Assembly: GCF_001027925.1 (NCBI RefSeq)
Contig: NZ_LECT01000044.1
Coordinates: forward strand, 248,001-312,000
Direction of reading: 5' to 3'
DNA from: Rhodopirellula islandica
GTDB taxonomy: Bacteria > Planctomycetota > Planctomycetia > Pirellulales > Pirellulaceae
Length of the DNA: 64,000 nt
Position 1 is the stretch's first letter, and each line of letters opens with the position of its first letter. This document shows positions 56,700-64,000 of the stretch, piece after piece. Below the pieces are notes generated by a model. The model saw only the letters and a program-made list of their open reading frames with translations. It did no database searches and had not been told where the DNA came from. Position numbers and translations under genes: made by a program.

Positions 56700-56752
56700 T
56701 CGGTTGGCTCGTCCTCGACCCACCCCCCTTTTTTGATTGATTGGAGAAACTC

Positions 56753-57187
56753 ATGAGCACTGCCATGACGACCCATTCCAATGGGTCAGAAAACAAGACG
56801 ACCACCATGGCTGGTCCCAACACCCGTTCCAACGAACGCACCCAGAACCCCCGTCGCGGCACGACGTTCACGCCGCGATTTGATATCTGGGAAGGCGAGC
56901 AGGAGTTGACGCTGTTGGGCGATTTGCCCGGTGTCGATCCAGCGGACCTGGACGTCCAGTTTGAGAACCGGTTGTTGACCATTCGCGGTTCAGTCACGCG
57001 CCATGCAGCACCGGATTCCTACCTGCAGTCGGAGTACGAAGTCGGCGACTTCCAGCGAAGCTTCACGATCGGTGAAAAAATTGATGCAGCTGGGATCACG
57101 GCGGAGATGAAAAACGGTGTGCTGACCCTGCATCTGCCGAAATCCGAAGAAGCCAAGCCCCGACGCATCCAGGTTCAGGCAGGCTGA
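56753..57187 (+). CDS. Small heat-shock protein, Hsp20 family, copy 2
   Basis: 144 residues from the ATG at 56753, with GGAG six bases upstream. The N-terminal arm is Thr/Asn-rich and differs from copy 1. The alpha-crystallin domain has FDIWEGEQELTLLGDLPGVD, LTIRG and NGVLTLHLPKSEEAKPRRIQV. The C-terminal ends of the two copies match (KSE-AKPRRI), so they are tandem paralogues that may form mixed oligomers. Confidence 0.94.
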   Translation: MSTAMTTHSNGSENKTTTMAGPNTRSNERTQNPRRGTTFTPRFDIWEGEQELTLLGDLPGVDPADLDVQFENRLLTIRGSVTRHAAPDSYLQSEYEVGDFQRSFTIGEKIDAAGITAEMKNGVLTLHLPKSEEAKPRRIQVQAG

Positions 57188-57224
57188 AGCCTGTGACCGA
57201 AGGAACGAAGGGTGTGTCCATGAA

Positions 57225-57255
57225 AAAGACCGTGCGGGATGACCGCACGGTCTTT
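57225..57255 (+). terminator. Terminator-like hairpin after the hsp20 pair
   Basis: A perfect 13-base-pair stem (AAAGACCGTGCGG and CCGCACGGTCTTT) with a five-base loop, 37 bases after the second hsp20 stop. The T run within the stem's end is only TTT, so it also serves as a bidirectional stem for the convergent DapA-family gene. Confidence 0.75.
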
Positions 57256-57304
57256 CGTGGGGGAGCCTTCGTTTGAGGCTGCTGTCAAGGCGACGCAAGC
57301 CAGC

Positions 57305-58216
57305 TCAGTGGATGACCTTCATCGTCCGCAGTGCTTCTTGAATCTTCGATTTGGTTTCGTCGCAAACGTTGCTCAGCATGGGCTGGATCGGGCCCGTGTT
57401 CGCAACGCCGGCGAGTGCGACCGCTTCGTGCAAAACCCGAATCGGGTGAATGCCATCGCGAAGGTTTTCCAGCGGGAGGAAGTACTGGCGGATGGATTCC
57501 GCCATTTCCATGTCGCCGCCTTGGATCGATCCCAGCATATCCATGCTCTTGCGAGGCGCGACGCACACGCAGCCGCTGGTGAACCCGGTGATGCCGAAGT
57601 CACGCAAGTGAATGATTGCGGGCTGTTCGCCAATGCCGCTGACGATTCGTTCGGCGGGGAAGACGTCGAGGACTTCACGCAGGTAGTCGTCTTCCGCGGG
57701 ATTCTCGCGAACAACCGCGTACTTGATCCATGAGATGACGCCGTCATCGTCGAGTGACTTCAGGTCGTCAGGTGACAACCATCGGTCGTGCTTCAGATAA
57801 ACGACAATGGGCTTGCCGTACTGTTCGGACAACTTTCGGATGCCCGTTGCGATGCCTGCCGAATCGACAATGTCGCGAGAAGGCAACAGCATCGCGGTCC
57901 CGAAATCAAATTCTTGCAGGATGTTGATCTGGTCCGAGGCAATTCCAAAAGACGGGCCAAACGATGGCACGACGGTGGTGTCTGGTCCTGCGGAGTCGGA
58001 AATCATCCCCAGCAAATCGTCGAAGTCAGCCAGGCTGGTGTGGTAGAGCACCGCGTTGCCACCGTACAGCAACGAGCGAACGCCGCCCGCTTCGAGGAAT
58101 CGGATGATCTTTTCGTTTTCGTCCGCATCGATTTGATAGTCCGCATCACGAGCCAACGGTGGCACGGCAAAGACAGATTCAGACAACAGGTTGGGATTGA
58201 ACGGTCCGGTTTTCAT
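57305..58216 (-). CDS. Dihydrodipicolinate synthase/N-acetylneuraminate lyase-family protein
   Basis: 303 residues, a TIM-barrel Schiff-base aldolase family. The lysine in ISWIKYAVV and the tyrosine in PIVVYLKHD mark the active site. YGGNAVLYH replaces the usual GTTGE substrate loop, and GFTSGCVCVAPR the usual glycine-rich loop, so DapA itself is unlikely. Related enzymes act on 2-keto acids from sugar or amino-acid breakdown. The ATG at 58216 begins MKTGPFNP. Confidence 0.8.
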   Translation of the reverse strand: MKTGPFNPNLLSESVFAVPPLARDADYQIDADENEKIIRFLEAGGVRSLLYGGNAVLYHTSLADFDDLLGMISDSAGPDTTVVPSFGPSFGIASDQINILQEFDFGTAMLLPSRDIVDSAGIATGIRKLSEQYGKPIVVYLKHDRWLSPDDLKSLDDDGVISWIKYAVVRENPAEDDYLREVLDVFPAERIVSGIGEQPAIIHLRDFGITGFTSGCVCVAPRKSMDMLGSIQGGDMEMAESIRQYFLPLENLRDGIHPIRVLHEAVALAGVANTGPIQPMLSNVCDETKSKIQEALRTMKVIH

Positions 58217-58817
58217 GGTGGGAACTCAGAGGACGGGAAACTTGGTCGGTGGGGGCCCGTTGGGAGACAACGCGCGGGCGACGATGCGCCGGTGACAGGG
58301 CAGTCCGGCAACGGGCGGGGAAGAACACTCAAATCTTGGCCCACAAAGTAACTCCTTCGTCACGCCGAAGCGACGGGAGCAGCGGCCGGAGACGACGAAT
58401 GGGGCGGGAGGTCTCCGCCCCATGTCTTGGCTGGTGTTTCGATGTTCGCGGTCTGGGCCGATCGAAAATGACGCCCCGAACGAAGGGGAGGTTTGGGCGG
58501 GTTGTGCGATGTTGCGAAAATGCAACGCCTGTGTGTTTGGCGGGACGGTCTCGGCAAAATAGTGAGTTTGCGACTCCAGGGAGGTCGCAAAAGTGTCGTT
58601 TTTCGCGGGTTTTTTCTGCAAATGGCTCAAGTCTTGCCTACTCTTATTTGTGCGGCTGTTTTGGGCCCAAGGATGCCTGCCGCGCCAACGGCTTGCCCTT
58701 TCCTTTGGGTTCGCCATTGCAACAATCCGGCTGTGACTCACGGTTTGTGCACCTGTCGTCTCGATCCATCGAGACCTGGGTGCCACGCCTGGGTTTTCCT
58801 TTTTGAGACATGCCACC
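58217..58817. other. Intergenic region upstream of the YTV-repeat gene
   Basis: 600 bases between divergent genes, with no coding region I can support. One perfect hairpin (ATGGGGCGG-GAGGTCT-CCGCCCCAT) lies near 58400-58424. The strip next to the YTV gene is AT-rich in places (TTTTTCTGCAAATGG near 58609). Promoters of both genes must lie here, but none stands out. Confidence 0.5.
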
Positions 58818-60566
58818 ATGACCGTTTCGACTCGTATCGGCCTTCGCCTCAAAGACCTCTGTTTGAATGAACGTATGAATCACTCTGTCCTGTCATCGAA
58901 ATTTGCCAAACTCTCGGCGCTGAGTTGCCTGTTGGCCGCTGGAACCGCATCGGCTCAGGATGCGTGCTGCTTCACACCGCAATATCGCTTGCAATCTCAG
59001 ACGATCATGCAGCCCGAAGTGGTCGAACGCATGCGTCTGACCTATGAAACCCAGTACGTCGAAGAAGAGGTCAAAAGCTATCGGCCGGTCTTGAAGACCC
59101 GGGTCGAAGAACGCGAAGTCACGGTCCCAGAAACCGTCACCGAAACCGCGTTTCGCGAAGAACGCTACACGATCTACAAACCGGTCACGGAAACTTCGTA
59201 CCGCGAAGAAACGGTCACGCAAACCCGGTACGTCAACGAGACCGCCGAACGCGAAGAACGTGTCACGACTTACCGTCCCGTGACCGAAACGCAGATGTAC
59301 CAACAGCAGTACCAGGTGCAACGCCCGGTCACCGAAACGCAGATGGTTCAGCAGCAGTACATGGTTCAGCGACCGGTCACTGAAACCCAGATGCAAACCC
59401 AACAGGTCACCTCGTACCGACCTGTCACAACAGTTCAGCAGCAAACGGTCGACGCGGGTGGTTACGTGCCACAAACGACCGTCACGCCGAGCCAATTGCA
59501 GTACGGTTTGGGCTGGAACCCACGGGCCTACTACAAGCCTGGTCCGCTCGGGTTGTTGGCGTATCCGCGTGGTGCGGCGACCGCAGTGCCCGTGGTCACA
59601 CCGCCGCAGGTCCAGACTCAAATGGTCTATCGTCCGAACTACATCAATCAACAAATTGCTCAAACGCAATACATGCCGGAAGTGCAGCAAGTCCAGCGTC
59701 CGATCCAAGTGACCCGGATGCAATCCGAAATGGTGACGCAGAACGTGCCGGTGACCGTGCAGCGAATGCAAACCGAAATGGTCACGCAAAACGTGCCCGT
59801 GCAAACGACGAAGATGGTTCCTCAGACGACTGTGCGAAAAGTGCCCTACATTGTGCAGCGTCCTGTGACGGAAACGTCCACTCGGAAAGTGCCAGTGCAA
59901 AGCAAACGTTGGGTCGCTGAAGAAGTGGTTCGCAAGGTTCCCGTGCAAACCAGTCGCGTGGTCTACAAGACTCGTCGCGAACCGATCACGGTGAAGTACT
60001 ACGAGCAAGAAGAAGTCGTGCAAGTCGTTCGTCGGCCGGTTTCGGTTCCGCGATACCAAAAGTATCAAGTCCAGCAAATGGTCCCGCGGACCGTCGTCGA
60101 ACGTGTGCCGTTGTCGTACGTCGATCCGTTCAGTCCCGCGATTACAAATGGTTACTCATCGTTCCGTCCGATCGTCGAATCGGCACCCTATTCGTCGAGT
60201 TACCCCAGCACTTCGAGTTACCTCGGTCCCTCGGTCATCACCGAGCCCGGTTCAGTGACCAGTTCACGACCCATTTTGGATTCGGAAGAAACGCAACTCG
60301 ATGCTCCTTATCAGTTGGATGAGTCCGAGCCCAGTTCCACGATGGGCAAAGTCGAATTTGATGCCCCGGAACCGGATTCCAACAGCGACCTGCCCGACAA
60401 CTACGACCACATGTTTGATCCACAGGATTCAGACGAAGTCGAACAGCCTCAATTGGATGACAAAGAGGCCAGTTGGAAACGTCGCGGAATCGAGGGCCAA
60501 CCCGCCAGTGTCCGCAACATTTCGCACCGCGTTCGCTGGAACCCAACCTTCGCTCGTGAGTTGTAA
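58818..60566 (+). CDS. YTV-repeat secreted protein
   Basis: 582 residues from the ATG at 58818; an ATG at 58875 would give a clean signal peptide (MNHSVLSSKFAKLSALSCLL, cut after TASA) and is an equally good start. After QDACC the protein is built of repeats rich in Arg-Pro-Val-Thr-Glu-Thr with Tyr and Gln blocks: about 20 short units such as RPVTETQMYQQQYQVQ and RPVTETQMVQQQYMVQ. A GYVPQTT linker near residue 215 and a more varied second array with KVPVQ units follow. The C-terminal 120 residues are acidic. YTV-motif proteins are known from Rhodopirellula and are linked to its protein cell wall; a wall or stalk role is inference. Confidence 0.82.
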   Translation: MTVSTRIGLRLKDLCLNERMNHSVLSSKFAKLSALSCLLAAGTASAQDACCFTPQYRLQSQTIMQPEVVERMRLTYETQYVEEEVKSYRPVLKTRVEEREVTVPETVTETAFREERYTIYKPVTETSYREETVTQTRYVNETAEREERVTTYRPVTETQMYQQQYQVQRPVTETQMVQQQYMVQRPVTETQMQTQQVTSYRPVTTVQQQTVDAGGYVPQTTVTPSQLQYGLGWNPRAYYKPGPLGLLAYPRGAATAVPVVTPPQVQTQMVYRPNYINQQIAQTQYMPEVQQVQRPIQVTRMQSEMVTQNVPVTVQRMQTEMVTQNVPVQTTKMVPQTTVRKVPYIVQRPVTETSTRKVPVQSKRWVAEEVVRKVPVQTSRVVYKTRREPITVKYYEQEEVVQVVRRPVSVPRYQKYQVQQMVPRTVVERVPLSYVDPFSPAITNGYSSFRPIVESAPYSSSYPSTSSYLGPSVITEPGSVTSSRPILDSEETQLDAPYQLDESEPSSTMGKVEFDAPEPDSNSDLPDNYDHMFDPQDSDEVEQPQLDDKEASWKRRGIEGQPASVRNISHRVRWNPTFAREL

Positions 60567-60610
60567 GTTCACAGGCAAAACAGGGTTCTTCCAAACCAGT
60601 TGACGCATCA

Positions 60611-60640
60611 AAAAGGCGAGTCTTTCGGGACTCGCCTTTT
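60611..60640 (+). terminator. Terminator after the YTV gene
   Basis: A perfect 12-base-pair stem (AAAAGGCGAGTC and GACTCGCCTTTT) with a TTTCGG loop, 45 bases after the YTV stop. The A and T arms make it a bidirectional terminator shared with the convergent mtdB gene. Confidence 0.85.
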
Positions 60641-60722
60641 CGCGTTTCTTCAGGTGTCTCGGTCGAGAGTGGCTCTTTCGAAAGCCGCCACGGTGGCGAT
60701 CACCGATGGTGGCATCCAGCGC

Positions 60723-61607
60723 TCAGCGATTCATCTGTTCCATCGTCAGGTCATAAATTTCATCGGCGTCCAGCACCAATGAATTCGACGTGAAGAGCTT
60801 GGCGATCGCGGCTTTGTGTGTTCGCATCTTCAGTCCACCCACGCCGATGGGACCGTAAGCGACTGGGCCGTCCGCCTGGCTTTCGTGCAGCGGTTTGGAC
60901 TTGTCGAACGCTTCGACGCCGCCCAGGCCGGCGGGTGGGACCGCATTGAGGTCGATTGCAACCCGCAACTTGGTCAGGCCGAGGATCAGTTCTCTGGACG
61001 CCAGTTCCACGCCGGCCGCTCCACTGGCGATGATCACATCGGCGCGTTCCAGCAAGGCTTTCAAGTCGTCTTCCTTCTCGGGTGCGGCGGCTTCCAGGTT
61101 GCCGGATCGGACGTGGACGCCGATCTCTTGGCAGGCGGTCTCGGCGCGGTTGAGCGAACGGCTGGTCAGCAGCACGTTGGCGTTTTGCCTCGCCAGCATT
61201 TGAGCAACACGCCTGCCAACGGGACCGGTGCCGCCCAGGACCACGGCGGTGCAGCCATCCAGTGTCACGTGCTTGGAGGCGGAGGCCACCGCAGCGGCAG
61301 CGGTGGTGTTGCATCCGGAAGCGTCCAGCATCACCGAAACGCGAACGGGGCCAAAGAAAGCTTTTTGAACACGGCGAAAGATTGCTTCGGCTTGAACCAC
61401 ATCGTTCCCGCCGATGAACAGAGCGGAGTGTTTGAGGTCGTCACCACCACGAGTGAACATGGCGCCGTGTACCAGTGATTCGACCGAGTCCGCTTGCACA
61501 CTGCCATACTGGAACAAGTGGTCAACGCCCGCGTCCACGGCGACAACCGCATCGAACGAACTGGGGTGAGGATCCACGTCCAGTTGAAAGAGGATGTTCT
61601 TGGGCAT
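60723..61607 (-). CDS. mtdB: NAD(P)-dependent methylene-tetrahydromethanopterin dehydrogenase
   Basis: Oxidises methylene-H4MPT to methenyl-H4MPT in formaldehyde oxidation. 294 residues from the ATG at 61607; the longer frame begins with a TTG and no family match. MPKNILFQLDVDPHPSSFD and GVDHLFQYGSV at the start match the MtdA/MtdB family. The Rossmann loop is VVLGGTGPVGRRVA, with LTSRSLNRAE after it. MtdB rather than MtdA is favoured by context with fae. It is downstream of fae on the same strand, behind a terminator. Confidence 0.9.
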   Translation of the reverse strand: MPKNILFQLDVDPHPSSFDAVVAVDAGVDHLFQYGSVQADSVESLVHGAMFTRGGDDLKHSALFIGGNDVVQAEAIFRRVQKAFFGPVRVSVMLDASGCNTTAAAAVASASKHVTLDGCTAVVLGGTGPVGRRVAQMLARQNANVLLTSRSLNRAETACQEIGVHVRSGNLEAAAPEKEDDLKALLERADVIIASGAAGVELASRELILGLTKLRVAIDLNAVPPAGLGGVEAFDKSKPLHESQADGPVAYGPIGVGGLKMRTHKAAIAKLFTSNSLVLDADEIYDLTMEQMNR

Positions 61608-61654
61608 CGTCGTCACCAGTGTGCAGAAAGATGGGTTCGTAGAAGACAAAAGAA

Positions 61655-61680
61655 AAGCTTCGGGCTCACGCCCGAAGCTT
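61655..61680 (-). terminator. Rho-independent terminator of fae
   Basis: A perfect 11-base-pair stem (AAGCTTCGGGC and GCCCGAAGCTT) with a four-base loop. On the minus strand it is followed by TTTTCTTTTG. It ends fae transcription about 33 bases after the stop and separates fae from mtdB, so mtdB gets only read-through or has its own promoter. Confidence 0.85.
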
Positions 61681-61712
61681 GTTCGTCATTTTGCTTTGGA
61701 CCAAGTGTTGGC

Positions 61713-62210
61713 TCAGAAGCCCTTGAAGGGGTGAGCAGCGGTGTCCTTCTTTGCCAGCATGTCGTCCACAGTCGGTTTGCCTTGCATGGCCGACTTGAGG
61801 GCGTCCTTGGTGGCTTCGTAGTTGTACTTGTAGATCTTTTCGTCGTCTTCGGCGGCGGGGTGAATGAACACACCACAAACGCAAACCAGATCTTCGCACT
61901 GATCCTTTGGAATGATGCCTTCGCTGACAGCGTCGGCAACCGCTTGAGCGACGGCGGCTTGAGCAGGTCCGAACATTTGCACGGCTTGCTTCATGCCTTT
62001 GATCGTGACTTTGGTCACCATCACGGTCGATGGCTTCACAGCCACGTTGGGCTCGAGCACGGCCAACAGGTTTGTGTGACCTTCGCTTTGATTGGCCAAT
62101 GCGTTGGCAAACGCTGCGCCGACGGGTCCGTCTTTGCTACCGATCATCAGATCGATGTGAGAAATTTCGTTGCCGTCACCGACGAGGGATTCACCAATGT
62201 GGAATTGCAT
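61713..62210 (-). CDS. fae: Formaldehyde-activating enzyme
   Basis: Condenses formaldehyde with tetrahydromethanopterin to methylene-H4MPT. 165 residues from the ATG at 62210, with AAGG upstream. GESLVGDGNEISHIDLMIG near the N-terminus carries the catalytic histidine (His18), and LLAVLEPNVAVKPSTVMVTK and MKQAVQMFGPAQAAVAQAVADAV are family blocks. The ATP-grasp gene diverges 80 bases upstream. Confidence 0.96.
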   Translation of the reverse strand: MQFHIGESLVGDGNEISHIDLMIGSKDGPVGAAFANALANQSEGHTNLLAVLEPNVAVKPSTVMVTKVTIKGMKQAVQMFGPAQAAVAQAVADAVSEGIIPKDQCEDLVCVCGVFIHPAAEDDEKIYKYNYEATKDALKSAMQGKPTVDDMLAKKDTAAHPFKGF

Positions 62211-62290
62211 GACAAGATGCCTTTGGAGAGGGGAAACAAACGCCCAAAGATTTACCGGTGGGAACACATGGTCCTTACCCCACACGCAGG

Positions 62291-63622
62291 ATGAACACAC
62301 CAATGGCGATGGGTGGGTCGGGCAGGTTGAAAACGGTAACAAACCCCTGCGACGGTGAGAACCGCCCCGCAATTCTGTTGGTGGGGGCGTCGGTTCGATG
62401 GGCCGCCCAATCGCTGCGTCGTGGGCAGCCTAATTCACGGCTCATTGGCCTGGATTGGTTCGGCGATTCCGACACCCGAATGGTTTGCGACCGATTCCAT
62501 GCATTTCAGTCGGACCAGGAACCCTCGCGAAATCTGTCCGAACAGATCGATTCGGTCGCGAATTTGCACGCCGCGAGAGTGGTCCACGTGGGTGGGCTGC
62601 AGGTCGCCGGGGCGGCGAATCCGTGGGAGGGCTGGAACCGCTTGCGTTCCCTTGTTTGCAAACTGGCCATCGAATCCGGCGTCGATGAGTTCCCGGTGAC
62701 GATTCCTCTCACCTACCAGTGTTCTGCCGGGCGGGGCTGTTTGGCGGGAGCTGCCGGCGAGGACGCACCTCTGGCGGATTGGGTGGACGGGGCATCTGGC
62801 CGATCCATCGACTGGCTGTGGAAGCAAATCGGCTCGACCGGCGGTTTGGGAATTCGTCGGGTGCTGCCAGAGGACCTGTCGATCGCGACATCGGGCGACG
62901 GATGGTTGCAACAACGGGTTCACGGTCGCTCGTACGGGCTGGTGGCCATTGCGGAATCCGATCAGACACGGGTGCTGGGGCTGTCTCGCGGGCTCCATCA
63001 CCGGTCCGGTGACCGGCCGTTTGTCTACTCGGGTTCGCGAGGCCCGATCTTCGAGGGGGGTGGCGCTGATCCCGGCAACGTGCCTTGGCGGTCGCTGCAA
63101 GTTCTGAGTGAACGAGTCGCACGGGAGTTTTCCCTTCGCGGACTCTTCAATCTCGACTTCATTCGTGACTCGGCAGGTCGATGGTGGTTGCTGGAACTGA
63201 ACCCTCGTCCCAGTGCATCGTGCGAGATCATCGAGCGTTGGGCCACCGAGGCCGGATGGTTGTCTCCGGATCACTCCCTGATGCGAATGCATCTGGACGC
63301 CATTGATGGACGCGATCAGACGGATCTGCTGGCTTGCCGATCGAGTTCCGAATGGTTGCACGGTCGGAACGCATCCGCTCAGTGGGTCAAGCGAATCGTG
63401 TTTGCCAATCGAGATGTCTTGGTCGACGTCGAGAAAATTCAAAAGCAGTTTCGCGCAGATTCGATCGCCGTGGAACTGGCGGACCTGCCCTCGTCGTCCA
63501 CCGCCTTTGTGAAGGCAGGCGAACCGATCCTGACGGTGTTGCTCAGGAAGGATGACCGCGCAAAAAGAATGGCCGCGGCGCAGTTGCGCCGGGCCATTCG
63601 GATCGTTCAGGGTGCAAGGTGA
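62291..63622 (+). CDS. ATP-grasp protein, probably of H4MPT/methanofuran cofactor synthesis
   Basis: 443 residues from the ATG at 62291; ATGs at 62303 and 62309 and a GTG at 62258 are alternatives. The N-terminal Rossmann-like part (ILLVGASVRWAAQSL) precedes an ATP-grasp core: GRSYGLVAIAE, then LFNLDFIRDSAGRWWLLELNPRP, with the metal-binding Glu-x-Asn. A C-terminal domain ends near FVKAGEPILTVLLR. In methylotrophs an ATP-grasp gene (orf17) lies in H4MPT/methanofuran gene clusters and resembles tyramine-glutamate ligase MfnD. Divergence from fae supports that role; the exact substrate is inferred. Confidence 0.75.
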   Translation: MNTPMAMGGSGRLKTVTNPCDGENRPAILLVGASVRWAAQSLRRGQPNSRLIGLDWFGDSDTRMVCDRFHAFQSDQEPSRNLSEQIDSVANLHAARVVHVGGLQVAGAANPWEGWNRLRSLVCKLAIESGVDEFPVTIPLTYQCSAGRGCLAGAAGEDAPLADWVDGASGRSIDWLWKQIGSTGGLGIRRVLPEDLSIATSGDGWLQQRVHGRSYGLVAIAESDQTRVLGLSRGLHHRSGDRPFVYSGSRGPIFEGGGADPGNVPWRSLQVLSERVAREFSLRGLFNLDFIRDSAGRWWLLELNPRPSASCEIIERWATEAGWLSPDHSLMRMHLDAIDGRDQTDLLACRSSSEWLHGRNASAQWVKRIVFANRDVLVDVEKIQKQFRADSIAVELADLPSSSTAFVKAGEPILTVLLRKDDRAKRMAAAQLRRAIRIVQGAR

Positions 63623-63623
63623 A

Positions 63624-64000
63624 CTACTTCCGTAGCAACACGGCCCAATCTTGATCGGCGTCGGCGGGAGGATTGCCGATGTTGACCGAACCGCCGCCCG
63701 AAACGGTTTTGACGGAACCCGATTGCAGATCGCCCCCGCTGCGGGCGTTGTACCACTGCACTTGGAACTCGCCATCGGCATCACTCAGGTCGATGGACGT
63801 TGTGCCTCCGTTTGGCAAATACACCACGTACACCTCACCAGTCTTCGCCAAGCAATACTTCGAATTGTCGTGCTTGTCGTTGCCAATCAGTTCGTCGGCG
63901 TTGGTCATGTCCCAAAACGGGATCGAGTTGTTTTGGAAGAACTCAATCGCGATCCGGCACGCGTCCCAGCTCTGATCGCGACTTCGCCAATCTTCGCACG
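63624..64000 (-). CDS. Putative collagen-binding-domain glycosidase-like protein, 3' end
   Basis: The last 125 codons of a gene that runs off the right edge. The frame stays open to the edge and reads AIEFFQNNSIPFWDMTNADE and then YCLAKTGEVYVVYLPNGG, IDLSDADGEFQVQWYNARSGG and DWAVLLRK. This matches the C-terminal beta domain (putative collagen-binding type) that follows an apiosidase-like DUF4038 barrel in many planctomycete enzymes. A domain boundary lies near 63870. The catalytic part is outside the window. Confidence 0.75.
   Translation of the reverse strand, partial: CEDWRSRDQSWDACRIAIEFFQNNSIPFWDMTNADELIGNDKHDNSKYCLAKTGEVYVVYLPNGGTTSIDLSDADGEFQVQWYNARSGGDLQSGSVKTVSGGGSVNIGNPPADADQDWAVLLRK

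Noticed and set aside
58226-58852. Open frames on both strands between the DapA-family and YTV genes
   Set aside because: They overlap each other, have no recognisable domain and no ribosome binding site; more likely non-coding.

Overview
The window looks like a chromosomal segment of a marine planctomycete of the Rhodopirellula type (Pirellulaceae). The pointers are two DUF1559 proteins carrying SHD1 domains, a YTV-repeat protein, a sulfatase, a ThuA-domain protein, a CehA-like secreted protein, an FG-GAP lipoprotein, many GTG/TTG starts, many palindromic intergenic repeats, and bacterial genes of tetrahydromethanopterin-linked C1 transfer. No prophage, insertion sequence, CRISPR array, rRNA or tRNA was recognised. 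All calls come from reading the sequence and recalling protein families; no database was searched.

Layout. 1-5.7 kb: the 3' part of larC, a membrane-anchored unknown, pepF and a coupled sugar-type ABC ATPase. 5.7-8.5 kb: repeats, then upp and pyrC on the minus strand (pyrimidine salvage and synthesis). 8.5-11 kb: a ThuA-domain protein and a Rho_N/DUF4912 protein. 11.3-19.8 kb: a complete ATP synthase operon (two I/Z-like membrane proteins, then a, c, b, delta, alpha, gamma, beta, epsilon). 19.8-20.8 kb: a repeat-filled gap. 20.8-23.4 kb: an intact PilT-like ATPase followed by a GspE-like protein that has lost its Walker motifs. 23.6-34.8 kb: pyrimidine-nucleoside phosphorylase, a TPR/FG-GAP pair, a sulfatase, a cysteine hydrolase, two DUF1559 proteins and a DnaJ-family chaperone. 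34.8-44.6 kb: a CehA-like secreted protein, a haloalkane-dehalogenase-like hydrolase with a CitG-family enzyme, a PDZ protein, a GNAT enzyme, an MscS channel, an unknown and surE.

44.9-54.5 kb is a minus-strand run: csrA, mtnA, a Tat-exported Gfo/Idh/MocA protein, a GDPD-like protein, a CrtI-type desaturase, rnhA, an SDR, bioB and a two-helix membrane protein. 54.6-57.3 kb: pyruvate kinase and two Hsp20 genes behind a near-perfect sigma-54 promoter. 57.3-64 kb: a DapA-family protein, the YTV-repeat protein, mtdB, fae, a divergent ATP-grasp gene, and the 3' end of a gene with a putative collagen-binding C-terminal domain.

The observations most worth following are the degenerate secretion ATPase encoded against an intact PilT, the sigma-54 promoter before the Hsp20 pair, the mtdB/fae/ATP-grasp group, the histidine-rich ATP synthase b subunit, and several dispersed structured repeats, two of which show compensatory changes in their stems.
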